Counted from the first letter of the stretch, positions 1-6,660 are shown. The stretch is DNA of 7,274 nucleotides from CAYMLQ01 sp964390795 (GCA_964390795.1 CAYMLQ010000313.1:1-7274); one strand, 5' to 3'. The notes: generated from the sequence alone by a model not told the origin. Program-made: numbers and translations.

Positions 1-468
1 CTGCCGCAGAGCCTGGAACTGGTCTCTCGCGACTTGGGCGGGCCGATGACCGAGGAGCTGTCGCTGGTGCTGCACGAATACCGGCTGGGCATGGACCTGC
101 CCGAAAGCCTCAGCCGCATGTGCGTGCGCATGCCCTGCGAAGACCTGAGCCTGCTGGTGACGGCCATCCGCCTGACCATGCAGTCCGGCGGCAGCCTGGC
201 CGACGTGTTGGACCGCATCACGGAAACCATCCGGGAACGCGTGGGGTTTAGTGACCGGCTCGCGACCATGACGGCGCAGGGGCGTTTCGAAGCGATCGCC
301 ATGGCCTCGGCCCCCGTTCTGGCTTTCCTGATCCTCTTTTTCCTGGACCGCAGCCTGATGCAGCCGCTGGTTCAAACCAAAATGGGCTGGTGCGCGATCG
401 GCGCCGTGGCCGTTCTCGAAACGATCGGTTTCCTGTGCATCAACAAAATCGTGACAATTGATGTGTAG
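1..468 (+). CDS. tadB: TadB-like Flp pilus / type II secretion F-domain platform protein, 5'-truncated by the window
   Basis: The frame is open from base 1 to the TAG at 466-468, giving 155 visible residues; the start lies upstream. TadB is an inner-membrane platform protein of Tad (tight adherence) pilus and secretion machines, pairs with TadC, and is the site where the TadA/CpaF ATPase acts. The visible part is the end of a T2SSF domain: an LPQSLELVSR start typical of the family, then a helical stretch with LVTAIRLTMQSGGSLADVLD (residues about 52-71) and TIRERV. Two hydrophobic helices follow at about residues 98-115 and 129-148, and the protein ends in KIVTIDV, as TadB proteins commonly do, so the C-terminus looks complete. 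A tadC gene follows 62 bp downstream. The stop codon falls inside the first bases of an intergenic hairpin repeat. Family assignment is confident; the substrate of the system is unknown. Confidence 0.88.
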   Translation: MPQSLELVSRDLGGPMTEELSLVLHEYRLGMDLPESLSRMCVRMPCEDLSLLVTAIRLTMQSGGSLADVLDRITETIRERVGFSDRLATMTAQGRFEAIAMASAPVLAFLILFFLDRSLMQPLVQTKMGWCAIGAVAVLETIGFLCINKIVTIDV

Positions 469-490
469 GGGCGAACCTGTGTGTTCGCCC
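465..490 (+). repeat. Short hairpin repeat unit 1
   Basis: An 8-bp perfect stem, GGGCGAAC (469-476) with GTTCGCCC (483-490), closes a 6-base loop CTGTGT. It starts with GTAGGGGC, the same frame as unit 2 just downstream, but the inner arm is GAAC/GTTC instead of AGGC/GCCT. The tadB stop TAG (466-468) is part of the unit. There is no following T-run, so it is not a typical intrinsic terminator. Confidence 0.8.
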
Positions 491-491
491 G

Positions 492-519
492 GTAGGGGCA
501 GGCCTCCGTGCCTGCCCTA
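492..519 (+). repeat. Short hairpin repeat unit 2
   Basis: The stem GGGCAGGC (496-503) with GCCTGCCC (510-517) closes a 6-base loop CTCCGT. The outer TA...TA can pair as well if one G is bulged. It shares GTAGGGGC, GCCC and a CT(G/C)(T/C)GT loop with unit 1, one base away, while the four inner stem pairs differ in both arms. Its last base is the first base of the tadC ribosome binding site. Confidence 0.8.
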
Positions 520-523
520 GGAG
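519..523 (+). promoter_or_regulatory. tadC Shine-Dalgarno directly abutting a hairpin
   Basis: AGGAG lies 7 bases before the tadC ATG and supports that start. The stem of repeat unit 2 ends at 517-519, so a folded unit in the mRNA would touch the ribosome binding site. An effect on tadC translation is possible but inferred. Confidence 0.7.
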
Positions 524-530
524 ACAGGGA

Positions 531-1415
531 ATGGACTTGGCAATCATTCAGATCTTGGTCTTTCTGGCGATCCTCTGCCTGGTGACCGGCATCAACGCCG
601 TTATCCGCAATGAGAGCACCACGCAGCAGGGCGGGAAGCCGGCCCTTTTCCGAGTGTTCAGCAACGAGATCGAGATGCTGGGCAAACTGACCGGGCCGTG
701 GACCGACCACGCCTTCCCCCAGCAGGCCCTGCGCATCCGCAATGACCTGATCGCCTCCACGCTGCCGCTGGAGGTGTCGGAAATCCGCGGGCTGCAAGGC
801 CTGGCGGGCATGCTGCTGGGCGCGGTCGCCTGCATCATGACCTTTATCCTCAGCATGAACTGGGCCTACGCGCTGCTGGGCGGCATCTTCTTCGCCTGGC
901 TGGGCTGGTACTATCCGGTGACGTGGGTGGCCCGGCTGGCGATCCAGCGCAAGGATCTCATGTCACGGGGCATGCCCTACGCCATCGACCTCATCACGGT
1001 GTCGATGGAGGCCGGGCAGGACTTTGGCGCAGCCGTGCGCAATCTGGTCACCGACGGTCCGCGCGGTCCGCTGCGCGACGAGTTCGGCATCACGCTGCGC
1101 CAGGTGGAATTGGGCAAATCCCGCGTCGATGCGCTCAAAGCCATGGCCGACCGCATCCAGTTGGACGAGTTCCGCTCGCTGGTGACCTCGGTGGTACAGA
1201 GTAGCGAACTGGGCGCCAGCATCGCCTCGACGCTGAAAAGCCAAGCCGTGGAGATCCGCCGCCGCCGCTTCCAGAAGGCCGAGCGCAAGGCCGCGCGTGC
1301 GCCGTCGCTGATGCTCATCCCGACCGCCCTCTTCATCCTGCCGTCCGTCTTTATCATCATCTTTGTTCCGATCATGATCCGGGCCATGAATTCGGGAATG
1401 AACAAGCATTTTTAG
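531..1415 (+). CDS. tadC: TadC-like Flp pilus / type II secretion F-domain platform protein
   Basis: A complete 294-residue protein, normal length for TadC. It is the second inner-membrane platform protein of the Tad machine and partners TadB. The sequence shows an N-terminal membrane helix at about residues 3-24, a cytoplasmic linker, two closely spaced helices at about 92-130, and a T2SSF domain at about 149-275. That domain contains MPYAIDLITVSMEAGQDFGAAVR (written here only as the region 148-170) and SELGASIASTLKSQAVEIRR (225-244). It ends in a final membrane helix (about 258-284) preceded by a basic RRRRFQKAERKAAR stretch. The ATG is supported by AGGAG with 7-base spacing. It follows tadB in the usual tadB-tadC order, and two FHA membrane proteins follow, so all four are probably co-transcribed. 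The gap contains hairpin units that might tune expression between the genes; that is inference. Confidence 0.92.
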   Translation: MDLAIIQILVFLAILCLVTGINAVIRNESTTQQGGKPALFRVFSNEIEMLGKLTGPWTDHAFPQQALRIRNDLIASTLPLEVSEIRGLQGLAGMLLGAVACIMTFILSMNWAYALLGGIFFAWLGWYYPVTWVARLAIQRKDLMSRGMPYAIDLITVSMEAGQDFGAAVRNLVTDGPRGPLRDEFGITLRQVELGKSRVDALKAMADRIQLDEFRSLVTSVVQSSELGASIASTLKSQAVEIRRRRFQKAERKAARAPSLMLIPTALFILPSVFIIIFVPIMIRAMNSGMNKHF

Positions 1416-1423
1416 CACACTCA

Positions 1424-1490
1424 GGTAGGGCGGTTTCCCCGAAACCGCGGCAGACCCCGGTAGGGCGGTTTCCCCGAAACCGCCGCAGAC
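1424..1490 (+). repeat. Tandem pair of hairpin repeat units 3 and 4 (35-bp period)
   Basis: Two 32-bp copies (1424-1455 and 1459-1490) differ at one base (G1449 versus C1484) and are separated by 3 bases. Each starts GGTAGGG, folds as GCGGTTTC/GAAACCGC around a CCC loop (8 bp in the first copy, 9 bp in the second), and ends in GCAGAC. The near-identity points to recent duplication. No T-run follows either copy. Confidence 0.85.
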
Positions 1491-1514
1491 GGCTCGGGGC
1501 GCCGTCCCGACCGG
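1488..1514 (-). repeat. Inverted hairpin repeat unit 5
   Basis: GACGGC (1488-1493) pairs perfectly with GCCGTC (1501-1506) around a TCGGGGC loop. Read on the minus strand the unit begins GGTCGGG and has CCCCG in the loop, matching the GGTAGGG...CCCCG layout of units 3 and 4. It therefore looks like a diverged member placed in the opposite direction. It slightly overlaps the end of unit 4. Confidence 0.6.
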
Positions 1515-1520
1515 ATATAA

Positions 1521-1527
1521 AAGGAGG
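1521..1527 (+). promoter_or_regulatory. Strong Shine-Dalgarno for the single-FHA membrane protein
   Basis: AAGGAGG lies 6 bases before the ATG at 1534 and fixes the start. It is the strongest ribosome binding site in the window and lies just beyond the hairpin cluster at 1424-1514. Confidence 0.85.
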
Positions 1528-1533
1528 AGCGTC

Positions 1534-3168
1534 ATGTTCAGGTTGACTGTGGAAAAAGGCGAGCCGGCCGGTGCGGTGTTCGATTTGCAGCCCGGCGAGA
1601 ACACGCTGGGCCGCTCGCGCGCCGCCAGCGTTCGCGTGCTTTCGTCCGACGTGTCGGGACTGCACACGCGGATCCGCGTCACCGCTGGCGTGGCGCGCGT
1701 GGAAAACCTCAGCCAGTTCGGAACCCGGCTGAACGGCCAGCCGGTCACCGGCGAGATGACGCTGGCTGCCGGACAGACGATCGAGATCGGCAAAGTGACC
1801 CTGCTGCGGGTGAGTCAGGCCGAGGAGACCGGGGCCAGGGTTCAGAGGCCAGGCGGGGACGGGTCGCCGGGACGTGCTTCGCCGGACTCCGAAGCCCCCA
1901 CCGGCGAGGTCGCGAACTCCGCCACCGGCGCGGGTGAGAACTCCGCCGCCGCCGCCACGCGACCGCTGCTTTCGCTGGGGGCGACACGCGCGGCCGCGGC
2001 TGGTGCGGCGGCCGCGGCAACGGGAGCGGGCGAGGGGTCGGACCTGACCGGCGGCGCACCCTCGCACCCCGAACCGGCGCACGGCGCGGCGGCGGACGAG
2101 GAGGGCATGACCCGCGCCATGCAGACGCGCGCGGCTACGCCGGAGGAGATCGGGCTCCTCAAGCTGAACGAGCAAAAGCGCGTGCGCCGGCGTCTGCACA
2201 TCAGCGTCTCGGTGGCGCTTGCCGGACTGGTCGTTTTCGCCGTCTTCCGTCCGCGTACGCCGCCACCGGAGACCGAGATCGAGTGGCCCCAGGACGCCAG
2301 CGGCGAGTTTCTGGACGCGCTCGAGCCCGCGCCGGGCGGCGGACTCAAAGACGGAGGCTATGACCTGCTCTATCCTGACAACAAGACGTTTAAGAAGACC
2401 AGCGTGGCGGGCGGGATCGCTTTAGAGGGCCGGGTCGGCCGCAAACTTGACGTGCCCATGCGCGTGCTCTTGCAAGAGGAAAACGAGACGCGCTTGGCGA
2501 CCCTGAGCCGCGCGGAGATGGTGGAGGACTGGACGCGTCAGATGTCGGCCAGCGGCGGAAGCTGGAGCTTCGACAAACCCTCCCCGGACATCGCCTTTTT
2601 CGGCAAGAAGAACGGCGTGCCCCTCACGCGCGTGTCCTATCTGCGCGATGGCGGCGGCTCGTGGTTCGGCATCGCCAGCGTGGCCCGCCACGGCTGCCGC
2701 CGCATCGTGGTCAGGGCCGAAGTGCCCGCCGCCGAGCGGGTCCGCGCGGAAGCCATGCTGGTGACGCGCCTGCTCCGTATCTCGGAGGAATTCGAGTTCA
2801 CGCATTGGGAGTACAATCCAGAGGCCGCCACCCTCTCCGAAGAGGCCACCCTCGCCCAGGTGCGCAAAGATTTGGAGCGCATGGCCCCTGCTACGTGGGT
2901 GGCGCTGGAGAACCTGCTCACCGGCCTGCTGACCAAAGCGGTTCAGGCCGAACACAAGGAGACCGAGGCCGAGGCGCTGATTTGCCTGGCAGCCTTGCGC
3001 GCCCGACAGACCTTGTGGTTCAACAGTCAGCAGCTGGCGTTCGACGATGCCCTGAGCCGGGGCAATGTCGCGAACGCGAAAAAGATTATGGAGTTTACGA
3101 AGGGGGTTTTCTCGAATGTGGAAGACCAGCGCTACTTTACCGTGAGAAAATGGAAGGCGGAATATTGA
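1534..3168 (+). CDS. FHA-domain single-pass membrane protein with a large periplasmic domain (Tad-associated)
   Basis: A 544-residue protein. Residues 1-95 form an FHA domain with G26-R27-S28, S41xxH44 and a GTRLNG turn (63-68). The usual asparagine before that Gly-Thr is Phe62, so phosphothreonine binding may be altered. Residues 97-190 are an Ala/Gly/Pro-rich, probably disordered linker in which ATGAGE(N/G)S occurs twice. A basic KRVRRR (215-220) precedes one membrane helix (about 221-238), which predicts the FHA domain inside and the rest in the periplasm. The periplasmic part has a mixed alpha/beta-looking domain (about 285-430, with RVSYLRDGGGSWFGIASV at 366-383) and a helical C-terminus (430-544). 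I do not recognise the periplasmic domain. It lies after tadC and 4 bases before a second FHA membrane protein. FHA-TM-periplasm order resembles type III secretion SctD by topology only; a scaffold role in the Tad machine is inferred. Confidence 0.85.
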   Translation: MFRLTVEKGEPAGAVFDLQPGENTLGRSRAASVRVLSSDVSGLHTRIRVTAGVARVENLSQFGTRLNGQPVTGEMTLAAGQTIEIGKVTLLRVSQAEETGARVQRPGGDGSPGRASPDSEAPTGEVANSATGAGENSAAAATRPLLSLGATRAAAAGAAAAATGAGEGSDLTGGAPSHPEPAHGAAADEEGMTRAMQTRAATPEEIGLLKLNEQKRVRRRLHISVSVALAGLVVFAVFRPRTPPPETEIEWPQDASGEFLDALEPAPGGGLKDGGYDLLYPDNKTFKKTSVAGGIALEGRVGRKLDVPMRVLLQEENETRLATLSRAEMVEDWTRQMSASGGSWSFDKPSPDIAFFGKKNGVPLTRVSYLRDGGGSWFGIASVARHGCRRIVVRAEVPAAERVRAEAMLVTRLLRISEEFEFTHWEYNPEAATLSEEATLAQVRKDLERMAPATWVALENLLTGLLTKAVQAEHKETEAEALICLAALRARQTLWFNSQQLAFDDALSRGNVANAKKIMEFTKGVFSNVEDQRYFTVRKWKAEY

Positions 3169-3172
3169 ACCT

Positions 3173-5446
3173 ATGCTGATTCGACTTGAATACAACGGAC
3201 GGATTGTCCAAGAGATCAGTTCGAGCGCGCTGTCGGGTGAGATCGTGATCGGGCGCAGCCACGCCTGCACCTGGCCTGTCCCCAAGGAGGACACGGTCGC
3301 CAGCTCGCGCCACGCCGCCGTGTTCCTCAAAGGTAAGGCGGTCTGGATCAAAGACCTCAAAAGCACCAACGGCACCTTCCACAACAGCAAGAAGATCACC
3401 AAGAAGAAGCTGGCCGTGGGCGATAAGATCGGCATCGGCAACTGCTTCCTGTGCGCCGAGCCGGACAGGGGCGGATCGGACAAGAAAGCCGCTTCGGAAG
3501 TGGTGGTGCTCTCCGGCAAGGGGCGCGGCCAGAAAAAGACGCTGGCGCCCCCCGTCTTCACCATCGGCTCAGACCCCACCTCGAATCTCGTCTTTCTGGA
3601 TATGCTGGTCTCGCGGCACCACGCCGAGATCCTTGTCAAGGAGGACAGCAGCTGCTGGGTTCGGGATCTCGGCAGCAAAAACGGCACCTCCGTGAACGGC
3701 ATGCCGCTGCGCGACAACAAGGAGCGCCTGCTGAAGGACGGCGACCGCATCTCGGTCTCGCATTTCGAGGTCGAGTTCCACGACGGCTCCGTCTCGCACT
3801 CGAACAAGCAGACGTGGCTGAGGCTGGCCATCCTCGTCCTGACCCTGGTGTCCGGCCTCACGGCCTACGCCGCCTACCAGCGCGTCCGGCCCTCGGCCGA
3901 ATCCTTCATCCAGGAAGCGCGCCGCCTGGCTGCCAAAGAGGCCTTCAGCGAAGCCTCGGCCGCCGTCGAAAAGGCCGCGACCGCGCGCCACGCCGCTTCA
4001 AGCCAGGTGACCATCGAGGAGCTGCGCCGCCTCTTGAGCGCGTGGCAGACCACGGTGACCGTCTGGGCGCGGGCGCGGCAGTCCCTCGAAAAGGGCAAGT
4101 GGACGCAGGTCTCGCGCGATCTGGGCCTGCTGCAGGCCAGCAAAAGGGACGCGTGGGAGTGGAACGCCCAGGCGTCGGTGGAAAACGGCAACATGTCCCG
4201 CGCCAAAAAGATGCTCGACGCCTACCTGCACGCCGAGGCCGCCGTCGGCCGCGAGGAGTTGACCTGCGATGAACTCGCCGAGGATCATGCCGCCGTGACC
4301 AACGCGCTGGCGACCCTCAACGAGAGCGTCCCGCCCTATCTGGCCCCGCTCAAGGCGGAGCTGGAGAAGATCGAGGCCCGCCAGGCCACCCTGCTCGGCG
4401 AGAACGGCACGTTTGAACAGGTGCTGGATGGGCTCAAGCGCGAGCCCACCCCGTACGGCGAGATCCTGAAGGCCGTCGAACAGGCGGCCGCGAGCCAGGA
4501 ACCCGCCCTCAAACGCCGGGCCCAGGCGCTGGAACCCGCAATCCGGGCCCTCGCCGAGAGCGCGGGCCTGCTCGACGGCGCCGAGCAGCTGATCCGTGAA
4601 CTGGAGCTGATGCAGGCGCTCGCCGTGGATATCAAGATGCCCTCGGTCGATGAGTGCTCGCTCGACCCGCGCGTCTCGCTGGCCCGCCAGACGCTGGAGA
4701 AGAACCGCTCCAGCCTCAGGGTCAAAGCCGGACAAACCGTCGCCCTGTTCACCGAGGTCGAGAAGCGCATCGGCCGCGAAGGCGACACCCCGGAGTGTTT
4801 GCGACCCTTCGCCGATGCCGACTTGCTGACGCGCGCCCTCGCGTGCGATGTTTTGGAGCAGCCGCTGCCCAAACGCAGCCGTAAAGAACCGGTCGGCGAA
4901 TTCGACCGGCTCTTCGGCGCCGAGGAGTTCTACATCCACCTGAGCGCCTACCCCGGACAGGCCGACCCTGCCATGATGAGCGACCTGCCGTTCGTCTCGG
5001 CCCTTACGCAGTTCCGCGAGGCCGTCCAGAAGAGCGAGATCTTTCTGTCGTTCATGCGCCAGCCGGAAAACAAAGCGCTACACGGCGGCAAGATCCAGGC
5101 CCAGCTCACGCGCCTCGAAGGAATTCTGGCCCGCCGCGACGCGCTCGTCGCCGTCATGGTCACCAAGGCCGAGGCCGACTCCGGCCGAGCCGGACTGATC
5201 GCGGGCGGCATCGTCGCGCGCCTCGCCACCACGGACAAGGTGCAGATCCAAAACGCGCGCCCCCAAGAGTGGGTGGCCGCAGGGCTGAAGCGCCTGCGCG
5301 CGACACTGCTGCGCCTGAACGACGAATACTCCCTGGCCGCGCCCGCGCGCCAGATCGAGATCCGCAACGAGATCATGAAAAACGGCCTGCCCGGCGATCC
5401 GCTGGTTCGCCGCATGTGGGCCTTCCGCGACTCCGTGACCAAGTAA
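3173..5446 (+). CDS. Tandem-FHA single-pass membrane protein with a long helical periplasmic domain (Tad-associated)
   Basis: A 757-residue protein. FHA 1 (about 1-95) has the full core set: G27-R28-S29, S44xxH47 and STNGT (64-68). FHA 2 (about 108-203) has IGSDP (131-135) with Ser133 in place of the phosphothreonine-binding Arg, but keeps S147xxH150, KNGT (169-172) and VNG. One membrane helix at about 215-236 follows. The remaining ~520 residues are almost all predicted helix, rich in Ala, Glu, Arg and Leu. The first part (244-350) looks TPR-like, with repeated short helix pairs; no enzyme motif is seen. Only 4 bases separate it from the preceding stop and its own ribosome site is weak (GGAAGG about 15 bases upstream), so translational coupling is likely. 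The two proteins probably act together, with FHA domains facing the cytoplasm. No Ser/Thr kinase is in the window. The domain calls are firm; the role in the Tad system is inferred from the operon. Confidence 0.87.
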   Translation: MLIRLEYNGRIVQEISSSALSGEIVIGRSHACTWPVPKEDTVASSRHAAVFLKGKAVWIKDLKSTNGTFHNSKKITKKKLAVGDKIGIGNCFLCAEPDRGGSDKKAASEVVVLSGKGRGQKKTLAPPVFTIGSDPTSNLVFLDMLVSRHHAEILVKEDSSCWVRDLGSKNGTSVNGMPLRDNKERLLKDGDRISVSHFEVEFHDGSVSHSNKQTWLRLAILVLTLVSGLTAYAAYQRVRPSAESFIQEARRLAAKEAFSEASAAVEKAATARHAASSQVTIEELRRLLSAWQTTVTVWARARQSLEKGKWTQVSRDLGLLQASKRDAWEWNAQASVENGNMSRAKKMLDAYLHAEAAVGREELTCDELAEDHAAVTNALATLNESVPPYLAPLKAELEKIEARQATLLGENGTFEQVLDGLKREPTPYGEILKAVEQAAASQEPALKRRAQALEPAIRALAESAGLLDGAEQLIRELELMQALAVDIKMPSVDECSLDPRVSLARQTLEKNRSSLRVKAGQTVALFTEVEKRIGREGDTPECLRPFADADLLTRALACDVLEQPLPKRSRKEPVGEFDRLFGAEEFYIHLSAYPGQADPAMMSDLPFVSALTQFREAVQKSEIFLSFMRQPENKALHGGKIQAQLTRLEGILARRDALVAVMVTKAEADSGRAGLIAGGIVARLATTDKVQIQNARPQEWVAAGLKRLRATLLRLNDEYSLAAPARQIEIRNEIMKNGLPGDPLVRRMWAFRDSVTK

Positions 5447-5493
5447 TACATTGCCGAAAAGTCTTTAGACTCTATGAAGGGCTCCAGACACAC

Positions 5494-5522
5494 GGGAGGG
5501 GCACGCGTCGGCGTGCCTAGTA
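5494..5522 (+). repeat. Hairpin repeat unit 6 (left arm of element A)
   Basis: GGCACGC (5500-5506) pairs with GCGTGCC (5511-5517) around a GTCG loop. The unit reads GGGAGGG, hairpin, CTAGTA. The AGGGGC-NNNN-loop-NNNN-GCC layout matches units 1 and 2, with ACGC/GCGT as the variable arm. Confidence 0.78.
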
Positions 5523-5643
5523 GTCTGTACAGCCACAAAATTCGGTATTTTTGGCCAGGATTACATGATTTACAAGATTGAATTCATTGGCTATTAATCA
5601 TGTGAATCCTGTAATCATGGCCGAATTTTCATGTTCTACTGTG

Positions 5644-5673
5644 TACTAGGACGACCAGACGCTCGTCCCTCCC
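5644..5673 (-). repeat. Hairpin repeat unit 7 (right arm of element A, inverted)
   Basis: GGACGA (5649-5654) pairs with TCGTCC (5663-5668) around an 8-base loop. Read on the minus strand it has the same frame as unit 6: GGGAGGG, hairpin, CTAGTA. The stem sequence differs. So the two arms keep the frame and the fold but not the stem sequence. Confidence 0.72.
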
Positions 5674-5703
5674 TGTGTGTGGAACAGCCCTTTTAGAATA
5701 AGC

Positions 5704-5755
5704 CTAAGCGAACGGACTAAGCGTATCCGACGACGCGTGGGACTAAGCGTAAGAG
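5704..5755. repeat. Degenerate 13-bp tandem repeat
   Basis: CTAAGCG occurs at 5704-5710, 5717-5723 and 5743-5749, spaced 13 and 26 bp. The skipped register (5730) has the eroded form ACGACGC. The longer word GGACTAAGCGTA occurs at 5714-5725 and 5740-5751. It lies between element A and the 3' end of the SH3-like gene. Iteron-like or binding-site roles are conceivable but nothing supports a specific one. Confidence 0.55.
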
Positions 5756-5797
5756 ACGAAGTGTCCTGCGGTCCCGACCCAACTGCTCTTTTTAGGT

Positions 5798-6652
5798 TCA
5801 CTCGTCTGCGGGCACGAGCTTGGCGACCTTGGCTTTGGCCTGACGGAGTTCTTGCTCCAGCGTCTGGAGCTGGGGGTCGGCGGCGAGGGATGCGGGAGAG
5901 GCCGGATGGGCGTCCTTCCAGACTTTGTACGCGGCGGCCTCTTGGTCGGCCTTGGCTTTGATGCGCACCTGCTCATACTTGAAGGCGCGCAGCGTGTCGA
6001 GCGCCTTGGATTTACGAGCGCCGGTGAGGGTGTTCATCTGTCTTTCCAGCTCGGCCGCTTTGGCGATGCTGTCCTGATAGGCCTTTTGCGCCTGACGCGC
6101 CGAGTCGAAGTGCGGGTTGGCGGAGAGCGCTTGCTCGGAGAGCTGGGCCTTGCGGTCCTCGGCCTTGCCCAAAAGGGAGAAGTAGAGGCCCAAGTCCGCG
6201 AGGGTTTGCGCGTCGAGCGTGTCGGGAGAACCCTCGTAGGCGGCGATTTCGGTGCAGTCCAAGAGAAGGGGGCCTTCCCAGGTCTCGCCGCGTTTCACGG
6301 TGCTGACCAGCATGGCGTTCTTGGAGGAGGTCTTGACGTCGGTATATTTGAACAGCGTGCCGCCCGGTAGGCTGCCGAGGTTTTTGCCCTGCGGCGAATA
6401 ATATGGGCTGCCGGTTTTGACGAAGCCCCAGCCGCTTCTAGGGCCGACGAAGGTGATCTTCGTGACCGTGTTGGGAGGTGCCTCGCGGGGCGGCGTGTCG
6501 CTGTTCAGGCCCGTGTTGCTGTTGTGCGCGGCGGCGGCGCCCGCGCCGGACTTTTTGGAAAAGGGCTCTAGGTTGCGCGATGACTTCTTCAGCTCCGCAG
6601 ACGCGGCGCAGGCTGTCAGGACGAGAACGGCTACGGCTAGATCGCGCTTCAT
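5798..6652 (-). CDS. Exported or lipid-anchored protein with an SH3-like domain and helical C-terminus
   Basis: A 284-residue protein on the minus strand. The N-terminus is MKRDLAVAVLVLTAC, a short export signal. L12-T13-A14-C15 fits a lipobox, which would make it a lipoprotein; ASA (17-19) offers an alternative signal peptidase I site. The acidic Asp4 is unusual in a signal. Residues 23-62 are a low-complexity linker; 66-140 look like a bacterial SH3-like domain (GWGFVKTGSPYYSP, then LPGGTLFKYTDV, WEGPLLLDC). Residues 145-284 are charged helix, probably coiled coil (AKAAELERQMNTL, LQTLEQELRQAKAKVAKL). The frame stays open 96 codons further upstream, but that stretch reads through a hairpin repeat and lacks a signal, so ATG 6652 is chosen. 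A ribosome site AAAGGGG lies 8 bases before it. Cell-envelope binding is a reasonable guess; function is unknown. It converges on the Tad operon and is not part of it. Confidence 0.78.
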   Translation of the reverse strand: MKRDLAVAVLVLTACAASAELKKSSRNLEPFSKKSGAGAAAAHNSNTGLNSDTPPREAPPNTVTKITFVGPRSGWGFVKTGSPYYSPQGKNLGSLPGGTLFKYTDVKTSSKNAMLVSTVKRGETWEGPLLLDCTEIAAYEGSPDTLDAQTLADLGLYFSLLGKAEDRKAQLSEQALSANPHFDSARQAQKAYQDSIAKAAELERQMNTLTGARKSKALDTLRAFKYEQVRIKAKADQEAAAYKVWKDAHPASPASLAADPQLQTLEQELRQAKAKVAKLVPADE

Positions 6653-6660
6653 GTGTACTA

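Larger units (their letters stand above)
5477..5692. repeat. Nested palindromic element A (~216 bp) between convergent genes
   Basis: Six inverted pairs share almost one axis near 5583: AAGGGCT 5477-5483 with AGCCCTT 5686-5692; GGGAGGG 5494-5500 with CCCTCCC 5667-5673; CCTAGTA 5516-5522 with TACTAGG 5644-5650; AAAATTCGG 5537-5545 with CCGAATTTT 5621-5629; ACATGATT 5563-5570 with AATCATGT 5596-5603; and the self-palindrome GAATTC 5580-5585 at the centre. Weaker similarity continues outward to about 5463 and 5710. The core (about 5520-5645) is clearly AT-richer than the genes. Each arm carries its own small hairpin. It fills most of the 351-bp gap 5447-5797. It could be a MITE/BIME-like element, a bidirectional terminator or a structured RNA; no T-run gives a clear intrinsic terminator, and no transposase gene is present. 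Confidence 0.82.

Noticed and set aside
1424..1514. CRISPR array
   Set aside because: Only two copies with a 3-base gap; no spacers of proper length, no cas genes, and the repeats are near-complete palindromes.
1840..2110. Foreign or frameshifted insert inside the FHA gene
   Set aside because: The stretch is Ala/Gly/Pro-rich but stays in frame and fits a flexible linker between the FHA domain and the membrane helix.
1372..2199. Overlapping minus-strand open frames, including an Arg/Pro-rich one at 1745-2059
   Set aside because: They read the complement of the hairpin cluster and of the Ala/Gly linker; the low-complexity products are artefacts.
2422..3861. A 479-codon minus-strand open frame
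   Set aside because: It lies opposite the two FHA genes, spans their junction, has no recognisable domain, and is explained by GC-rich codon use of the plus-strand genes.
3998..4939. A 313-codon minus-strand open frame
   Set aside because: It is opposite the helical part of the 757-aa protein; its composition is a mirror of the plus-strand codons, with no motif or ribosome site.
5460..5471. AGTC-TTTA-GACT mini-hairpin after the last Tad-operon gene as a terminator
   Set aside because: Only 4 bp of stem and no T-run after it; not enough for an intrinsic terminator.
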